Assembly (NCBI GenBank): GCA_947069175.1
Contig: CAMTDV010000019.1
Coordinates: 75,887,358 to 75,951,357, forward strand
From: Scalesia atractyloides
Lineage: Eukaryota; Streptophyta; Magnoliopsida; Asterales; Asteraceae
Length of the DNA stretch: 64,000 nt
Reading direction: 5' to 3'
The notes below the pieces were generated by a model. The model ran no database searches, was not told where the DNA came from, and worked only from the letters and a program-made list of their open reading frames with translations. The position numbers were made by a program, and so were the translations under genes. Positions within the stretch are counted from its first letter, which is position 1. The number at the start of each line of letters is the position of its first letter. Below are positions 22,416-35,806 of this stretch, one piece after another.

Positions 22416-25079
22416 TGTAACATTTGTCAAAAACGGGTTTCCAAAACCCGCTCCGTTTTGTAATCGAATATCAAGTTATAAATGTCACGTTGTGTATTTA
22501 TGGTTATTTAGTTTTTTAATGATACATAATTAATAAACAAACTAAACTATAAAAATTATTTTTAATAAAAAGTGACAACAAAATAAATAAAAATAAAATG
22601 TTGCTGCCGGGGCTCGAACCCGGGTCAGCCGGGTTGTAACTCCAAAGGTTTAACATTCACACGCATAACCACTCCGCCACTTGTTTGTTTTCTGTCAACT
22701 CTAGGAAACAAATAAGTCTTATACACAAACCTAGTTAAACCGGTTGCGCCAATTGAAAACCGAAATCGGCAATTCAACCGTCTAAACGTTTGATTAATCG
22801 CAAATTCAGGTTTATAACCGATGCACCGATGAATCTAATCAATTCAGACTTGAATTGACTTCAATTCTGGGGATGATGAGTTTTATAACCGAAACTACTC
22901 AATAATCTGAATTACTGTAATCATAGAGCTTCTCACGACTCAGAAACATCATACAAACTTTCCATTTCACTTTCGTCATACATTCAGTCCACCGGAGAAG
23001 TTTATTTTGCTCGCCGGAAATTTCTGCAAGTTCGCCGGAAAACCGTATTCATCATCAAAACGGTATTTCTTTCAATACCGTCGTAGTCTAACAATTGTTA
23101 AGCTATTTCTAACTCAAACCTTTCAATTGAAATCGAATTCAGACACTGTTATCAGATAATTCCAGTTCGCCGGAAAATTTCTGGAAATCTTTATCTTCGT
23201 CTGCGAAACGGTAAGGACCTTCAAACACACTGTTAACGTTTGTTTAGCACTTAAATTCCACGATTGGCTAATCAAAACGGTTAATTGTTTTGTTCAGTTG
23301 AAGTGCACAAAAACAGAGACCGACACATTGCTGGAATTCTGAAATAAACCGTTCATCGGTATGTTCACTTCTAAGTATCGTTTCTGCCATTTCATATTAG
23401 ATTGTACAATGTTTATCAATCGAACTAAACAAGATATAACGGTATAATCTACTGCCTGTAAAATCTAACGAAGAAGATGAACTGCGATAACATTATAAGA
23501 ATAATTAAAACTGGTATTTTGAACGGGTTAGACACACAGTCCAGCGGTGGACTGTGTGCAAATAATACGCGCATGTCACGAGTTCGATCCCTGATACACG
23601 CACCCTTTATGTAATAAAATGCCTTTTTGATTAAAACTGAACCGGGTTAACTCCGTTAGTTGTTAAGTATAATAAAAATTGGTATATTAACCAAGTTAGA
23701 CACACAGTCCAGCGGTGGACTGTGTGTGATGTTAAAGCACAAGTCCCGGGTTCGAAACCTGTTACTGGCACCAGTTTGATGAATTAAAATGTTTTTGAAA
23801 TTAAAAGAATTTTGGATAAATTGAATTAATATATAAGTATAATTAAAAACAAGATTATTTCGGGTTAGACACGTAGCTCAGTTGGTAGAGCTGCGTGCAC
23901 GCGTACGGGAGGTCTCGGGTTCGAGTCTCACCCAGCGCATACATGCACACTGACCGAACCGGTCAACAAGTCAACGGTCAACGCAAAAATAAACAATTTT
24001 TTTATATTTTTTATTTATTTAATTTAATTTAAAAATCAATTAAAAATACTTAAAAATAATATTTTTAAAGATAGAAAATAGTCTTAAACTCACAAAAATA
24101 TATCTAAAAATCTTGTTAAAATTATTAATAAAATCCACTCATTTACTATATTTTCCGTTATTATTTAGGTTAGTTAATTCTCGTTGTTCCGCTCTTCCAA
24201 CTCGTGCGCATCTCACCATCTCCAATCAAACGCACCCAATGTGAGTGCATCTTTACAAATTCCCCGTTTTAATCACGTTTTGGGGTGTATCATGTGTCTT
24301 GCTATATATTATATTTAAATCATTGTGCATATATCATATCATGAACATGTGTATTCAGTTTGTTTCAACTGTTTGTGTGGTTATTGTTAGATTCAATTTA
24401 TTATTTTCAGTACATGCAATTTCATAGGCCGCCGCTCCCCATTACATTATGAGCGTTGAGCAAGTTCCCCATTACATTATGAGCGTGAACCTGGCGTGCC
24501 AACATACGATCGGCTATGTTTGATTAAGCCTTGATCGCACAGACATTTATCATTTACAGTACATGCAATACGATCGGCTCCGTTTGATTGAGCCTTGATC
24601 GCACAGTTTCATTCATGTTATTTATCGTATGATGTTGGTATGTTAAAGTATGCTATCATATGTTATTGTATGTTATAGTTGTGATTGCTATTGCTACTGC
24701 TTGATTATTTACATTTGCTCATTTATGATTATGCACAAATTTTCATTGATAAACTAACAAGTAAATCAATAATAAATGTTTATCTAACAAGGTTCACTCG
24801 CCAACTTATGTTGACCCAAAAACCCTCATTTTTACACATGATACAGGTGAACCAGCTGCAGTCAGAAATACATAGGATTGGACTAGAAGAATAAAATGAT
24901 TTAGAGCTTGGAACTATTTTATTTTGGTTATTTTCTTTGTATTGTATGGACATGTTTGGATTATTTGGAATGTAACTTTGACTTTAATAAATATGAAACA
25001 TATTAGTAAATATCATGAGCTTTGGTGATAACCCAATTATGCCCCGACTCTTATTCCGCTGCGGGTCGGGGTTGTGACA
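22416..25079 (+). repeat. Element C 3' LTR
   Basis: Near-identical to 14236-16908, with a few substitutions and a small deletion in the GTCAAC repeats at 23958-23985. Includes the antisense module (22602-22684), stems at 23533-23558 and 23701-23726, and the third unit at 23862-23939. Confidence 0.93.
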
Positions 25080-25084
25080 GGAAC

Positions 25085-26080
25085 TACGAGTGTTTCATCC
25101 GACAAACACTTTTTCAGATTAGAGACGTGAAAAACTTTATGAACGTTACCAAGTTCTTCGGGTAGATCGAGTTTGTAAGCCACCTTACTAATACTTTCCA
25201 CAATGGTGAATGGCCCAATATAACGTGGATTGAGCTTGCCTGGTTTCCCAAAACGGACCACACCCTTCTAGGGTGAGACTTTTAGTAATACACGGTCGCA
25301 CACGGCGAATGCTAAGGGTTTCCTACGCTTGTCAGTGTAGCTTTTCTGGCGATCACGAGCTGGCGCCATACGATTCCTGATTTGAACAATCTTCTCAGAA
25401 GTTTCGAGCACAAGCTCTGGGCCGGTGATCTGGCTCTCACCAACCTCAGCCCAACAAAGAGGGGATCGGCACTTCCGCCCGTACAATGCTTCGAACGGAG
25501 CTGCCTGAATGCTAGAGTGGTAACTATTATTGTAGGAAAACTCTACCAACGGTAAATGTCTTTCCCAACCTTTACCAAAATCAATCACACATGCTCGCAA
25601 CATGTCTTCAAGCGTCTGAATGGTTCGTTCGCTTTGGCCATCTGTTTGCGGATGATAGGTTGTGCTCATATCTAAACGTGAGCCAAATGATTTATGCATA
25701 GTTTGCCATAGATCAGACATGAAAGCGGATCACGATCGGAGATGATGGAAGTCGGCACCCCATGCCTATAAACTACTTCCTTCAAGTAAATGTTGGCAAG
25801 TGTAGAAAACTTGTCGGTTTCTTTGATCGCAAGGAAATGAGCAGACTTGGTTAAACGATCGACAATCACCCAAATAATATCGTTTCCATTTTGGGTTTTT
25901 GGTAGACTTGTGACGAAATCCATGGAAATTTGTCCCATTTCGACATAGGCAGTTCTGGTTGCTGAAGCAAACCAGACGGTTTTTGGTATTCTATCTTGAC
26001 TTTCGCGCAAGTCAAACATTTGCTCACATATGTCGCTATGTTAGCCTTCATGCCAGGCCACTAGTACAAGAGTTTTAGAT
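25085..26080 (-). pseudogene. Element B integrase core segment
   Basis: Runs from VSKCLTCAKVK (both zinc cysteines kept) through ISDRDPL, YHPQTDGQSERTIQTLEDML (Glu of DDE), EFSYNNSYHSSI and the GPFTIVESISKVAYKLDL segment to KKCLSDETLV. It is cut at 26086 by element D and at 25079 by element C. Several frameshifts are present, one near 25700 and one near 25265. Confidence 0.85.
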
Positions 26081-26085
26081 CCTGA

Positions 26086-28892
26086 TGTAACATCCGTCGA
26101 AAAACGGGTTTTCCAAACCCGCTTCGTTTGTAATCGGATATCAAGTTATAAAAATTTCGTTGCGTATTTATGACTTATTTTAATTTTAAACGATACATAA
26201 TTAATAAACAATTTAGAATTTATAAACTATATTTGATAAAAAGTGAAAATAAAATAAATAAAAAAAGAAACCGGCTGCCGGGTTTCGAACCTGGGTCAGC
26301 CGGGTAAAATCCTCAAAGTCTTAACTCGCGCACATCCTACCACTCCGCCACTTGATGTCTTTGTGAATTCTAGGAATCAATTAAAACATAAGTTCAACCG
26401 TGAATCAACCTGGTTGCGTCAAACTGAAAATGATATGGGTTTCCAACCGTCCAAGACGTTTGAGTGATCGCGGATTTATGAAAATAACCGATAAACTGAC
26501 ATTCTTAATCAATTCAGTCTTGAATGAACTTAAATTCATGTGATGTTCGGTTTTTATAACCGAAAACATTCACTTTCTGAATCACTTCAACAAAATCATC
26601 GTCTCGCGACTCATTAGCATTCACAGAACTTCTAATTTCACTTTTACTCTAATTTCTGATCGTCGGAATCGCTTTTTGAACTCGCCGGACTTTCGCCGGA
26701 AAACCGTGTCTTCCATCAAAACGGTAAGTTTCTCAATTCTTCCATCTTCTATCAGTTGTTAAGCTTTTGCTAACTCAAACCCTTCAATCAGAATCAGTTC
26801 CAGGCGACGATATCGGATAATGAACACTCGCCGGAAAACTTCTGAAAATTCCTAGATTGCGCTGTGAAACGGTACAATCTTTTAAACCTTCTGATATCTC
26901 TTGTTTAGTACTTCAATTCCACAACTAGCTAATCAAAACTGTTAATTGGTCCCCTCAGACGAAGTTCATAAAAACAGAGCCGACGACATTACCGGAGTTC
27001 TGAGAAAAGTCGTCATTCCGGTATGTTCATTCCCAAAACCTTTTCCTATCCGTTACATTTTAATCATTCATACGCCTGTTAATCGAATTAAGCAAGAAAC
27101 AGTTGATTAATCATTGTCTGTGTTCTTGAGCGAAAAAGACGAAGTCGATTATGATTATAAGATTAATTAAAATCAGTATAATAAACGGGTTAGACACACA
27201 GTCCAGCAGTGGACTGTGTGCAAACAATAAACATACGTCCCGAGTTCGATCCCTATCACGACCCTATTCTCAGAAATAAAAATGTTTTTTTTAAGAACCG
27301 AACCGGGTTAACTCACTGAAGATGTTAAGTATAATAAAAATCAGTATATTAACCAGGTTAGACACACAGTACAACGGTGGACTATGTGAAACACTAAACC
27401 ACAGGTCCCGGGTTCGAGACCTGTTACGCACGTCGGTTCGATGATTAAAATCCTTTTTTAAAAATAAATGAATTTTGAATAAATTAAAACAGTATATAAA
27501 TATAATTAAAAACAAAATATTTTGGGTTAGACACGTAGCTCAGTTGGTAGAGCTGCGTGCACGTGTACGGGAGGTCTCAGGTTCGAGCCTTACCCGGCGC
27601 ATACTTGCACACTAGCGAACCGGTCAAACAGTCAACAGTCACAGTCACGGTCAACGGTCAATGGTCAACTCAAAAGTCAACAATTTTTTATATATTTTTA
27701 TTTATTTATTTAATTTAAAAATCAATTAAAAATACTTAAAAATAATGTTTTTAAAGTTAGAAAATAGACTTAAATGATAAGTATAGGTCACATTCTCCTT
27801 TTTAGTTAATCAATACCGTATTTACTAAAAGGTGAGCTAGTTAAAGCCCCAGCTAGAGGTGTAAATGAGCCGAGCTTGAGAGCTCGGCTCGATTAACTTA
27901 TGTTGGTATTTTCTCAAGCTCACAAAAATATATCTAAAAATCTTATTAAAATTATTAATAAAATCCACTCATTTACCATACCTTTTCGTTATTATTTAGG
28001 TTAATTAATTCTCGTCGATCAATCCTCTAAACTCGTGCGCATTCATCATCCTCAACCGAACGCACCCAATGTGAGTGAATCTCTACAAATTTCCCATTTT
28101 AATCACGTTTTTGGGGTGTATCATGTGTCTTATTATTTATTACATTTAAACTATTGTGCATCCATCATACTCATGATCAAATGTGTATTCAATATGTATC
28201 AACTGTTTGTGTGGTTAATGTTTAGATTAAATTTATCATTTTCAGTACATACATTATCATAGGCCGCCGCTCCCCATTACATATGAGCATTGAGCTGTTC
28301 CCCATTACATATGAGCGTGAACGAGGCGTTGCCAACATACGATCGGCTCCGTTTGATTGAGCCTTGATCGCACAGACATTTATCATAGGTCGTCCGTTTC
28401 CCATTACCTATGAGCGTGAACGTGACGTTGCCAACATATACAGTATCATTCATGTTATATATTCATGCAAGTTGGTTTGTTGTTGTATGTTATTGTTTGT
28501 TATTGTTATTGTTATTTTATGATTATTCACGTTTGCTCACATATGATTATTGCACAATTTTCCATAATAAATATAATAAGAAATCAATGATAAATGTTTT
28601 CTAACAAGGTTCACTCGCCAACTTATGTTGACCCAAAACCCCCATTTTTACACATGATACAGGTGATCCAGCTGTAGCAAGAAACATATAGGATGGCTTA
28701 GAAGAATAAACCGGTTTAGACTTTAGATTGTTTAGTTGATTATCTTTCTTTGTAATTGTATGAATATGTTTGGAATATTGAGGATGTAATTTTGAATTTA
28801 ATAAATATGAAACATGTTAGTAAATATCATGAGCTTTGGTGATAACCCAATTATGCCCCGACTCTTATTCCGCTGCGGGTCGGGGTGTGATA
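26086..28892 (+). repeat. Element D 5' LTR
   Basis: Same layout as the element C LTR: antisense module 26271-26354, stems at 27195-27220 (loop GCAG) and 27363-27388 (stem partly decayed), third unit 27523-27600. The end reads TGTGATA instead of TGTGACA. A block of about 140 bp at 27776-27917 is absent from the 3' LTR. Confidence 0.9.
27776..27917. repeat. Insertion of about 140 bp in element D 5' LTR
   Basis: Absent from the matching place in the 3' LTR (about 34829). It contains an inverted repeat GCCGAGCT-TGAG-AGCTCGGC. I see no clear terminal repeats or target duplication, so the class is unknown. Confidence 0.6.
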
Positions 28893-28895
28893 GAT

Positions 28896-28907
28896 TGGTA
28901 TCAGAGC
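28896..28907 (+). other. Primer-binding site of element D (tRNA-iMet)
   Basis: TGGTATCAGAGC three bases after the LTR end, identical to the site in C. Confidence 0.9.
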
Positions 28908-29701
28908 CAAGACTATAGGGATATAGGATAGGTTTATTAGACCCTTAGAGCCTATACTATAGTTGATTAGAATTTTTAAAAATTTTTGTGTGTTACATGC
29001 AAAATTCATGATGTTTATATGTTTTATGTTTATTGTTACATTCAATGTTATGCAAGCATGTTCATAAGTACATATTATTATACAATGCCTATCATGAATC
29101 ATATTCTCATAACATATCATAACCATGAGAGCACACACCACACGATTTCCATGACTTTTACAACGATTTTTGTATTTTCAAATCACATCAAAGTGAGTCC
29201 TCATGACGGGCATGTAGTAACTGGAAGGGTACAAGTACCGGTAGTCGGAACGTCCTGTCTAGGCTTGGCATTCGTATAAATCCAAAATAAAGGACCAGTT
29301 TGCCTACCTGGGGACTAACGATGAGAGTACGAAGGACCTATTAGGCCAAAGCATGCTATACCAAACGTCGTGTGAGCTAACCCCACTTTGAGTTGTCATT
29401 GTGTCTACATCTGGACACCCTCCGACTATACAGCTCGCAAACATATTTCATGGTTTTCATTCGGGTGATGCGAGTGTTAAACCGCCAATACCAATGTGAA
29501 TCCTAACAAGCCAATAGTAATGGGGGCCCACATGACTATACATGGGTATGGGGGACATTTGAGGCCCAACATGAGCAAACCCAAGACATCCTATGGATGT
29601 AGTTGCATTATTGATGTTTATGTTATTTTTATTATTTTTAACGACATATGACACCTAAAAAACTTCTTGAACTCACAATCTTCCTATGTACGTTCCTGTA
29701 G

Positions 29702-31071
29702 ATGTCGACTAGGCAACTACGTGGAGGTAGAAGGTCAGGAAGGTCAAACGAACGCTTGGCCACTCAAATCGCAAAACAAATGGCCGCGGTGCTTCCTGAC
29801 ATCATAATTCAAGTCCAACAAGCTCTCGCAGCAAATCCCAACAATCCTCCCCATCAAGAGGACTAGAACGTCGACAACCCTCCCTCCAAAAAGTGCTCTT
29901 ACAAACACTTCAAGTCTTGTGATCCCCCGAAATTCGAAGGGACAGAAGGTGTCACTGCTCTCCTCCACTGGTTTGAGGAAATGGAAAACACCTTCCTCAA
30001 TTGCGATTGTCCCGAGGATCGCAAGGTACGTTACTCAACCGGGAGACTATTTGGAGTAGCCTTGACCTGGTGGAACACAGAGAAGGGTAAGAGAGGAGTC
30101 GAAGATGCTATGGCCTTAACATGGGAAGAGTTAAGGGAAATAATGACAAGACACTTCTGTCCAAGAAGCGAAATCAAGAAGTTGGAAGATGAATTCCACT
30201 CGTTAAAACAAAAGGAAGGAGATCATACTTCCTACAACAAAAGGTTTCTAGAGTTGAATCAAATGATCCCCAACTTGTTCACCCCAGTGTACCGCTTGGT
30301 TGAACACTATATTCGAGGCCTCCCCTCGAAAATTCAAGACTTAGTTCTAAGCACTTCGCCTGCGACACTTGAAGCCGCAATGGAACTAGCTACCGAACTC
30401 ACCGAAAATCGCATTCGAAACGGTAAATTCAAAGAGGAGAAAAAGAAAGCCCCTATTGAGGCTCAAACTTCAAACCATTCTGGTTCCTCTTCGAAGTTTA
30501 CTGGTAAAAGGAATCGAAACACCAGAAACTTTGCTGTCACACAAACAAATTTCCCTATCCCTGCTGCATCCATCACTCAAGTTGCCCCCTCACCTGCACC
30601 ACATAAAAGGCCATACTCCGGCCCATACCCAAAATGCAACCGTTGCCAATACCATCACTTTCCTGATCATCCCTGCCAACATTGTACCGGCTGTGGTCGC
30701 GCAGGTCACACCATTCAAACCTGTCGCATACCTCAGCGAACGAACCGCCATCAGCCCTCAACCCAAGCCCACCATAAGATAGTGGGTCAAGCCCAACAAC
30801 CTTTACTACTACCACCTGCCCAACATGTAGCCCAATCCTACTACCAACCCAACTATCCATGATACAACCTGTGCAGGCTTGTTATAACTGTGGAGACCCA
30901 AACCACTTTAGAAACACTTGTCCACGCTTAGTGAACATCATTCATACCCAAGCTCAAGCAAATCCGGTGAATCAAGCTAACCAAGCTTCACCACCTGTAA
31001 GAGGAAGAGCTTACAACATCAACGCCAATCATGTTGAAAATAATAACGGCTCAAACGAATCACCCAACTAG
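29702..31071 (+). pseudogene. Element D gag, with its own stop codon
   Basis: Starts MSTRQLRGGRRSGRS. The same capsid segments as element C are present. A TAG at 29864 replaces the CAG found in C. One base is missing near 30859 (shift after NYP), then the knuckle CYNCGDPNHFRNTC and a tail ending in the stop TAG at 31069. The first knuckle, CTGCGRAGHTIQTC, is intact. Unlike C, gag is not followed by protease: the tail ends NESPN and stops, as in a gag-only element. Confidence 0.88.
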
Positions 31072-31662
31072 TTTTCCTCACCAAGAATCAAGACTCAACT
31101 CCGATCGTCTAGTTTTAATGTTTTCTTTATGTTATCTCAATCTTTCCGTATTTCAGTTGTAAAATTGGGAATTTATGTATACAAGAATTTTAATGCGAAT
31201 TGATATTACAGTTTTGTTTTATACTCATTGATTTAACATTCATATCACCATACATCTCGACGTATCTCAATCTCATCATTTAAAGAAGTTGGGTTGTGTC
31301 ACACTTTTACATAAACTGACTCCTTCATCATAACAAATGAGAGAGGTACTGTCATCATTCAGTCATGTATCCTTTCAGAATTGAGACTCAAGCTTTGGTT
31401 GTTGTGTTTGTTTATGTTTTAGTAGTCACATAGAACTGATCATGATTTACTGATAAAGCCAATGAAAATTTGACAAGAATATGGTGGATACGCCGCTGGT
31501 ACTTCCTATATATAAGTATTCTTGGCAAAGGATCAAAAGCATTAACAGGAGGTTATGAGAAGTTCCATGTAGGTTTAAATATCGTCATGGTTGAGGTTTT
31601 TGTTTTATGATACATACCTTATCATGTCAAACATATCAATTCCCTCAAAACTATTATGCATA
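31072..31662 (+). other. Element D non-coding linker, shared with element E
   Basis: Matches 40530-41126 of element E closely along its length (for example TTCATATCA-CATACATCT and GGTGGATACGCCGCTGGTAC). It has no long reading frame. It includes TATATATAAG near 31507. It stands where protease to RNase H lie in element C. Confidence 0.8.
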
Positions 31663-33113
31663 AAATCATAACCGACATCAAAGATCAAATTCGAGAAGCC
31701 CACCATGTTTCATTAACGGAAGACGACGTACGAAAGGAGCTGTCCTGTGGAGCTGAACTTAAAATTGAAACTAAATCCGACGGTATTCTGTACTATCTAG
31801 ATCGCATATGGATTCCTGACCACAACAACCTCCGTGAATTCCTTATGAATGAGGCACACAAAACACGATATTCTATACACCCAGGAGCCGACAAGATGTA
31901 TCAAGACTTTCGATACACCTACTGGTGGCCTGAAATGAAAAAGGATATTGCTGTTTGTGTTCCCAAGTGCTTTACATGTTCCAAAGTAAAAGCTGAATGT
32001 CAAAGACCCTCAGGACTTCTGGTCCAACCTGAAATACCTGTATGGAAGTGGGAAATATAACCATGGACTTCATTACCGGGTTACCTCGCACTTCTGGTGG
32101 GTATGACACTATATGGGTAATCATTGATCTTCTTACAAAATCAGCTCACTTTATTCCGATCCGCGAAGATTTCAAGAACGAGAAGTTAGCTCGTATTTAC
32201 ATCAGCGAAATCGTAAGCCGTCATGGTGTACCGTTAAGCATTATTTCAGATCGTGATGGTCGTTTCACTTCACGAACATGGCAAGCCGTACAAGCCGCTT
32301 TGAGTACACGATTAGACCTCAGTACCGCTTATCATCCTCAAACTGATGGACAATCTGAACGCACCATTCAAACTCTTGAAGATATGCTTCGAGCATGTGA
32401 CATAGACTTCAAGGGAAATTGGGAGCTCATCTACCATTAGTTGAATTTTTGTACAACAAGCTATCATTCAAGTATCGGCATGGCACCTTTCGAAGCTTTA
32501 TATGGTCGTAAGTGCCGATCTCCAGTATGTTGGCACGAAATTGGGGAAGCTCAAATCACCGGTCCAGAATTGATTCAAGAAACCACAGACAAGATCCATC
32601 AAATTCAAAACAATCTTCTAGCGACTCAAAGTCGTCAAAAGAGTTATGCAATAAACGACGAAAGCCTTTGGAGTTTAACATTGGTGATCATGTACTTTTA
32701 AAAGTATCACCGTGGAAGGGAGTAGTTCGTTTGGCCAGAAGGGCAAGCTAGCACCACGCTACGTAGGACCTTTCAAGATACTCGAAAGAGTAGGACCTGT
32801 AGCATACAAGCTTGATCTACCAGAAGAACCCAACAGAATTCACCCCACATTCCACGTATCAAACTTGAAGAAGTGCCTCGCCGATGAAAACCTCCATATT
32901 CCCCTGGAAGATATTCAGATCGATGAATCTATGCATTTCATTGAAAGACCAGTAGAGATCATGGACTTTGGAGAAAAACGTTTAAGACGGAGTCGTATTC
33001 CAATTGTGAGGGTACGCTGGGAGTCGAAACGGGGACCTGAGTTTACTTGGGAACGTGAAGACTCAATGCGCGAAAAATACCCACATCTTTTTCCTGTTAC
33101 CACTACTACTTAA
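31663..33113 (+). pseudogene. Element D integrase, C-type, broken
   Basis: From AAATCATA onward the sequence follows element C. HKTRYSIH and PKCFTCSKVK keep all four zinc ligands. The DDE core is recognisable (DFITGLP, SDRDGRFTS, GQSERTIQTLEDM). Frameshifts lie near 32055 and 32425, with further small deletions near 32455, 32650 and 32735. The chromodomain-type tail to KYPHLF is open to 33113. Confidence 0.88.
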
Positions 33114-33132
33114 ATTTCGGGACGAAATTTCT

Positions 33133-33147
33133 AAAAGTAGGGGATAC
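33133..33147 (+). other. Polypurine tract of element D
   Basis: AAAAGTAGGGGATAC, the same as in C and E, directly before the 3' LTR. Confidence 0.85.
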
Positions 33148-35801
33148 TGTAACATCCGTCGAAGAACGGGTTTTCCAAACCCGCTTCGTTTGTAATCGGA
33201 TATCAAGTTATAAAAATTTCGTTGCGTATTTATGACTTATTTTAATTTTAGACGATACATAATTAATAAACAATTTAGAACTTATAAACTATATTTGATA
33301 AAAAGTGAAAATAAAATAAATAAAAAAAGAAACCGGCTGCCGGGTTTCGAACCCGGGTCAGCCGGGTAAAATCCTCAAAGTCTTAACTCGCGCACATCCT
33401 ACCACTCCGCCACTTGATGTCTTTGTGAATTCTAGGAATCAATTAAAACATAAGTTCAACCGTGAATCAACCTGGTTGCGTCAAACTGAAACCGATATGG
33501 GATTCCAACCGTCCAAGACGTTTGAGTGATCGCGGATTTCTGAAAATAACCGATAAACTGACATTCTTAATCAATTCAGTCTTGAATGAACTTAAATTCA
33601 TGTGATGTTCGGTTTTTATAACCAAAACATTCACTTTCTGAATCACTTCAACAAAATCATCGTCTCGCGACTCATTAGCATTCACAAAACTTCTAATTTC
33701 ACTTTCACTCTAATTTCTGATCGTCGGAATCGCTTTTTGAACTCGCCGGACTTTCGCGGAAAACCGTGTCTTCCATCAAAACGGTAAGTTTCTCAATTCT
33801 TCCATCTTCTATCAGTTGTTAAGCTTTTGCTAACTCAAACCCTTCAATCAGAATCAGTTCCAGGCGACGATATCGGATAATGAACACTCGCGGAAAACTT
33901 CTGAAAATTCTTAGATTGCGCTGTGAAACGGTACAATCTTTTAAACCTTCTGATAACTCTTGTTTAGTACTTCAATTCCACAACTAGCTAATCAAAACTG
34001 TTAATTGGTCCCCTCAGACGAAGTTCATAAAAACAGAGCCGACGACATTACCGGAGTTCTGAGAAAAGTCGTCATTCCGGTATGTTCATTCCCAAAACCT
34101 TTTCCTATACGTTACATTTTAATCATTCATACGCCTGTTAATCGAATTAAGCAAGAAACAGTTGATTAATCATTGTCTGTGTTCTTGAGCGAAGAAGACG
34201 AAGTCGATTATGATTATAAGATTAATTAAAATCAGTATAATAAACGGGTTAGACACACAGTCCAGCAGTGGACTGTGTGCAAACAATAAACATACGTCCC
34301 GAGTTCGATCCCTATCACGACCCTATTCTCGGAAATAAAAATGTTTTTTTAAGAACCGAACCGGGTTAACTCACTGAAGATGTTAAGTATAATAAAAATC
34401 AGTATATTAACCAGGTTAGACACACAGTCCAGCGGTGGACTGTGTGCAACACTAAACCACAGGTCCCGGGTTCGAGACCTGTTACGCACGCCGGTTCGAT
34501 GATTAAAATCCTTTTTAAAAATAAATGAATTTTGAATAAATTAAAACAGTATATAAATATAAATAAAAACAGAAATATTTCGTGTTAGACACGTAGCTCA
34601 GTTGGTAGAGCTGCATGCTCGCGTACGGGAGGTCTCGGGTTCGCGCCTTACCCGGCGCATACTTGCACACTAGCGAACCGGTCAAACAGTCAACAGTCAC
34701 AGTCACGATCAACGGTCAATGGTCAACTCAAAAGTCAACATTTTTTTATATATTTTTATTTATTTATTTAATTTAAAAATCAATTAAAAATACTTAAAAA
34801 TAATGTTTTTAAAGTTAGAAAATAGCCTTAAACTCACAAAAATATATCTAAAAATTTTACTAAAATTATTAATAAAATCCACTCATTTACCATACCTTTT
34901 CGTTATTATTTAGGTTAATTAATTCTCGTCGATCAATCCTCTAAACTCGTGCGCATTCATCATCCTCAACCGAACGCACCCAATGTGAGTGAATCTCTAC
35001 AAATTCCCCATTTTAATCACGTTTTTGGGGTGTATCATGTGTCTTATTATTTATTACATTTAAACTATTGTGCATCCATCATATTCATGATCAAATGTGT
35101 ATTCAATATGTATCAACTGTTTGTGTGGTTAATGTTTAGATTAAATTTATCATTTTCAGTACATACATTATCATAGGCCGCCGCACCCCATTACATATGA
35201 GCGTTGAGCTGTTCCCCATTACATATGAGCGTGAACGAGGCGTTGCCAACATACGATCGGCTCCGTTTGATTGAGCCTTGATCGCACAGACATTTATCAT
35301 AGGCCGTCCGTTTCCCATTACCTATGAGCGTGAACGTGACGTTGCCAACATATACAGTATCATTCATGTTATATATTCATGCAAGTTGGTTTGTTGTTGT
35401 ATGTTATTGTTTGTTATTGTTATTGTATGATTATTCACGTTTGCTCACATATGATTATTGCACAATTTTCCATAATAAATATAATAAGAAATCAATGATA
35501 AATGTTTTCTAACAAGGTTCACTCGCCAACTTATGTTGACCCAAAAACCCCCATTTTTACACATGATACAGGTGATTCAGCTGCAGCAAGAAACATATAG
35601 GATGGCTTAGAAGAATAAACCGGTTTAGACTTTGGATTGTTTAGTTGATTATCTTTCTTTGTAATTGTATGAACATGTTTGGAATATTGAGGATGTAATT
35701 TTGAATTTAATAAATATGAAACATGTTAGTAAATATCATGAGCTTTGGTGATAACCCAATTATGCCCCGACTCTTATTCCGCTGCGGGTCGGGGTGTGAC
35801 A
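33148..35801 (+). repeat. Element D 3' LTR
   Basis: Ends GGGTCGGGGTGTGACA. Antisense module 33333-33416; intact stems at 34254-34279 and 34421-34446; third unit 34582-34660. Without the insertion at 27776 it matches the 5' LTR closely. Confidence 0.92.
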
Positions 35802-35806
35802 CCTGA

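Larger units (their letters stand above)
14236..25079 (+). mobile_element. Element C: full-length Ty3/gypsy Tekay-type element, decayed coding
   Basis: Target duplication GGAAC at 14231-14235 and 25080-25084. Two LTRs (14236-16908 and 22416-25079), primer-binding site at 16912, gag, protease, reverse transcriptase, RNase H, integrase with chromodomain-like tail, and polypurine tract AAAAGTAGGGGATAC (22401-22415). The LTRs are almost identical, so the insertion is recent. The coding part has at least four frameshifts and three in-frame TGA codons. Confidence 0.93.
26086..35801 (+). mobile_element. Element D: chimeric Ty3/gypsy element (gag + linker + integrase)
   Basis: Target duplication CCTGA at 26081-26085 and 35802-35806. 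LTRs 26086-28892 and 33148-35801. Contains gag (29702-31071), a non-coding linker shared with element E (31072-31662) and an integrase shared with element C (31663-33113). Protease, reverse transcriptase and RNase H are absent, so D could not move on its own. Confidence 0.92.
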
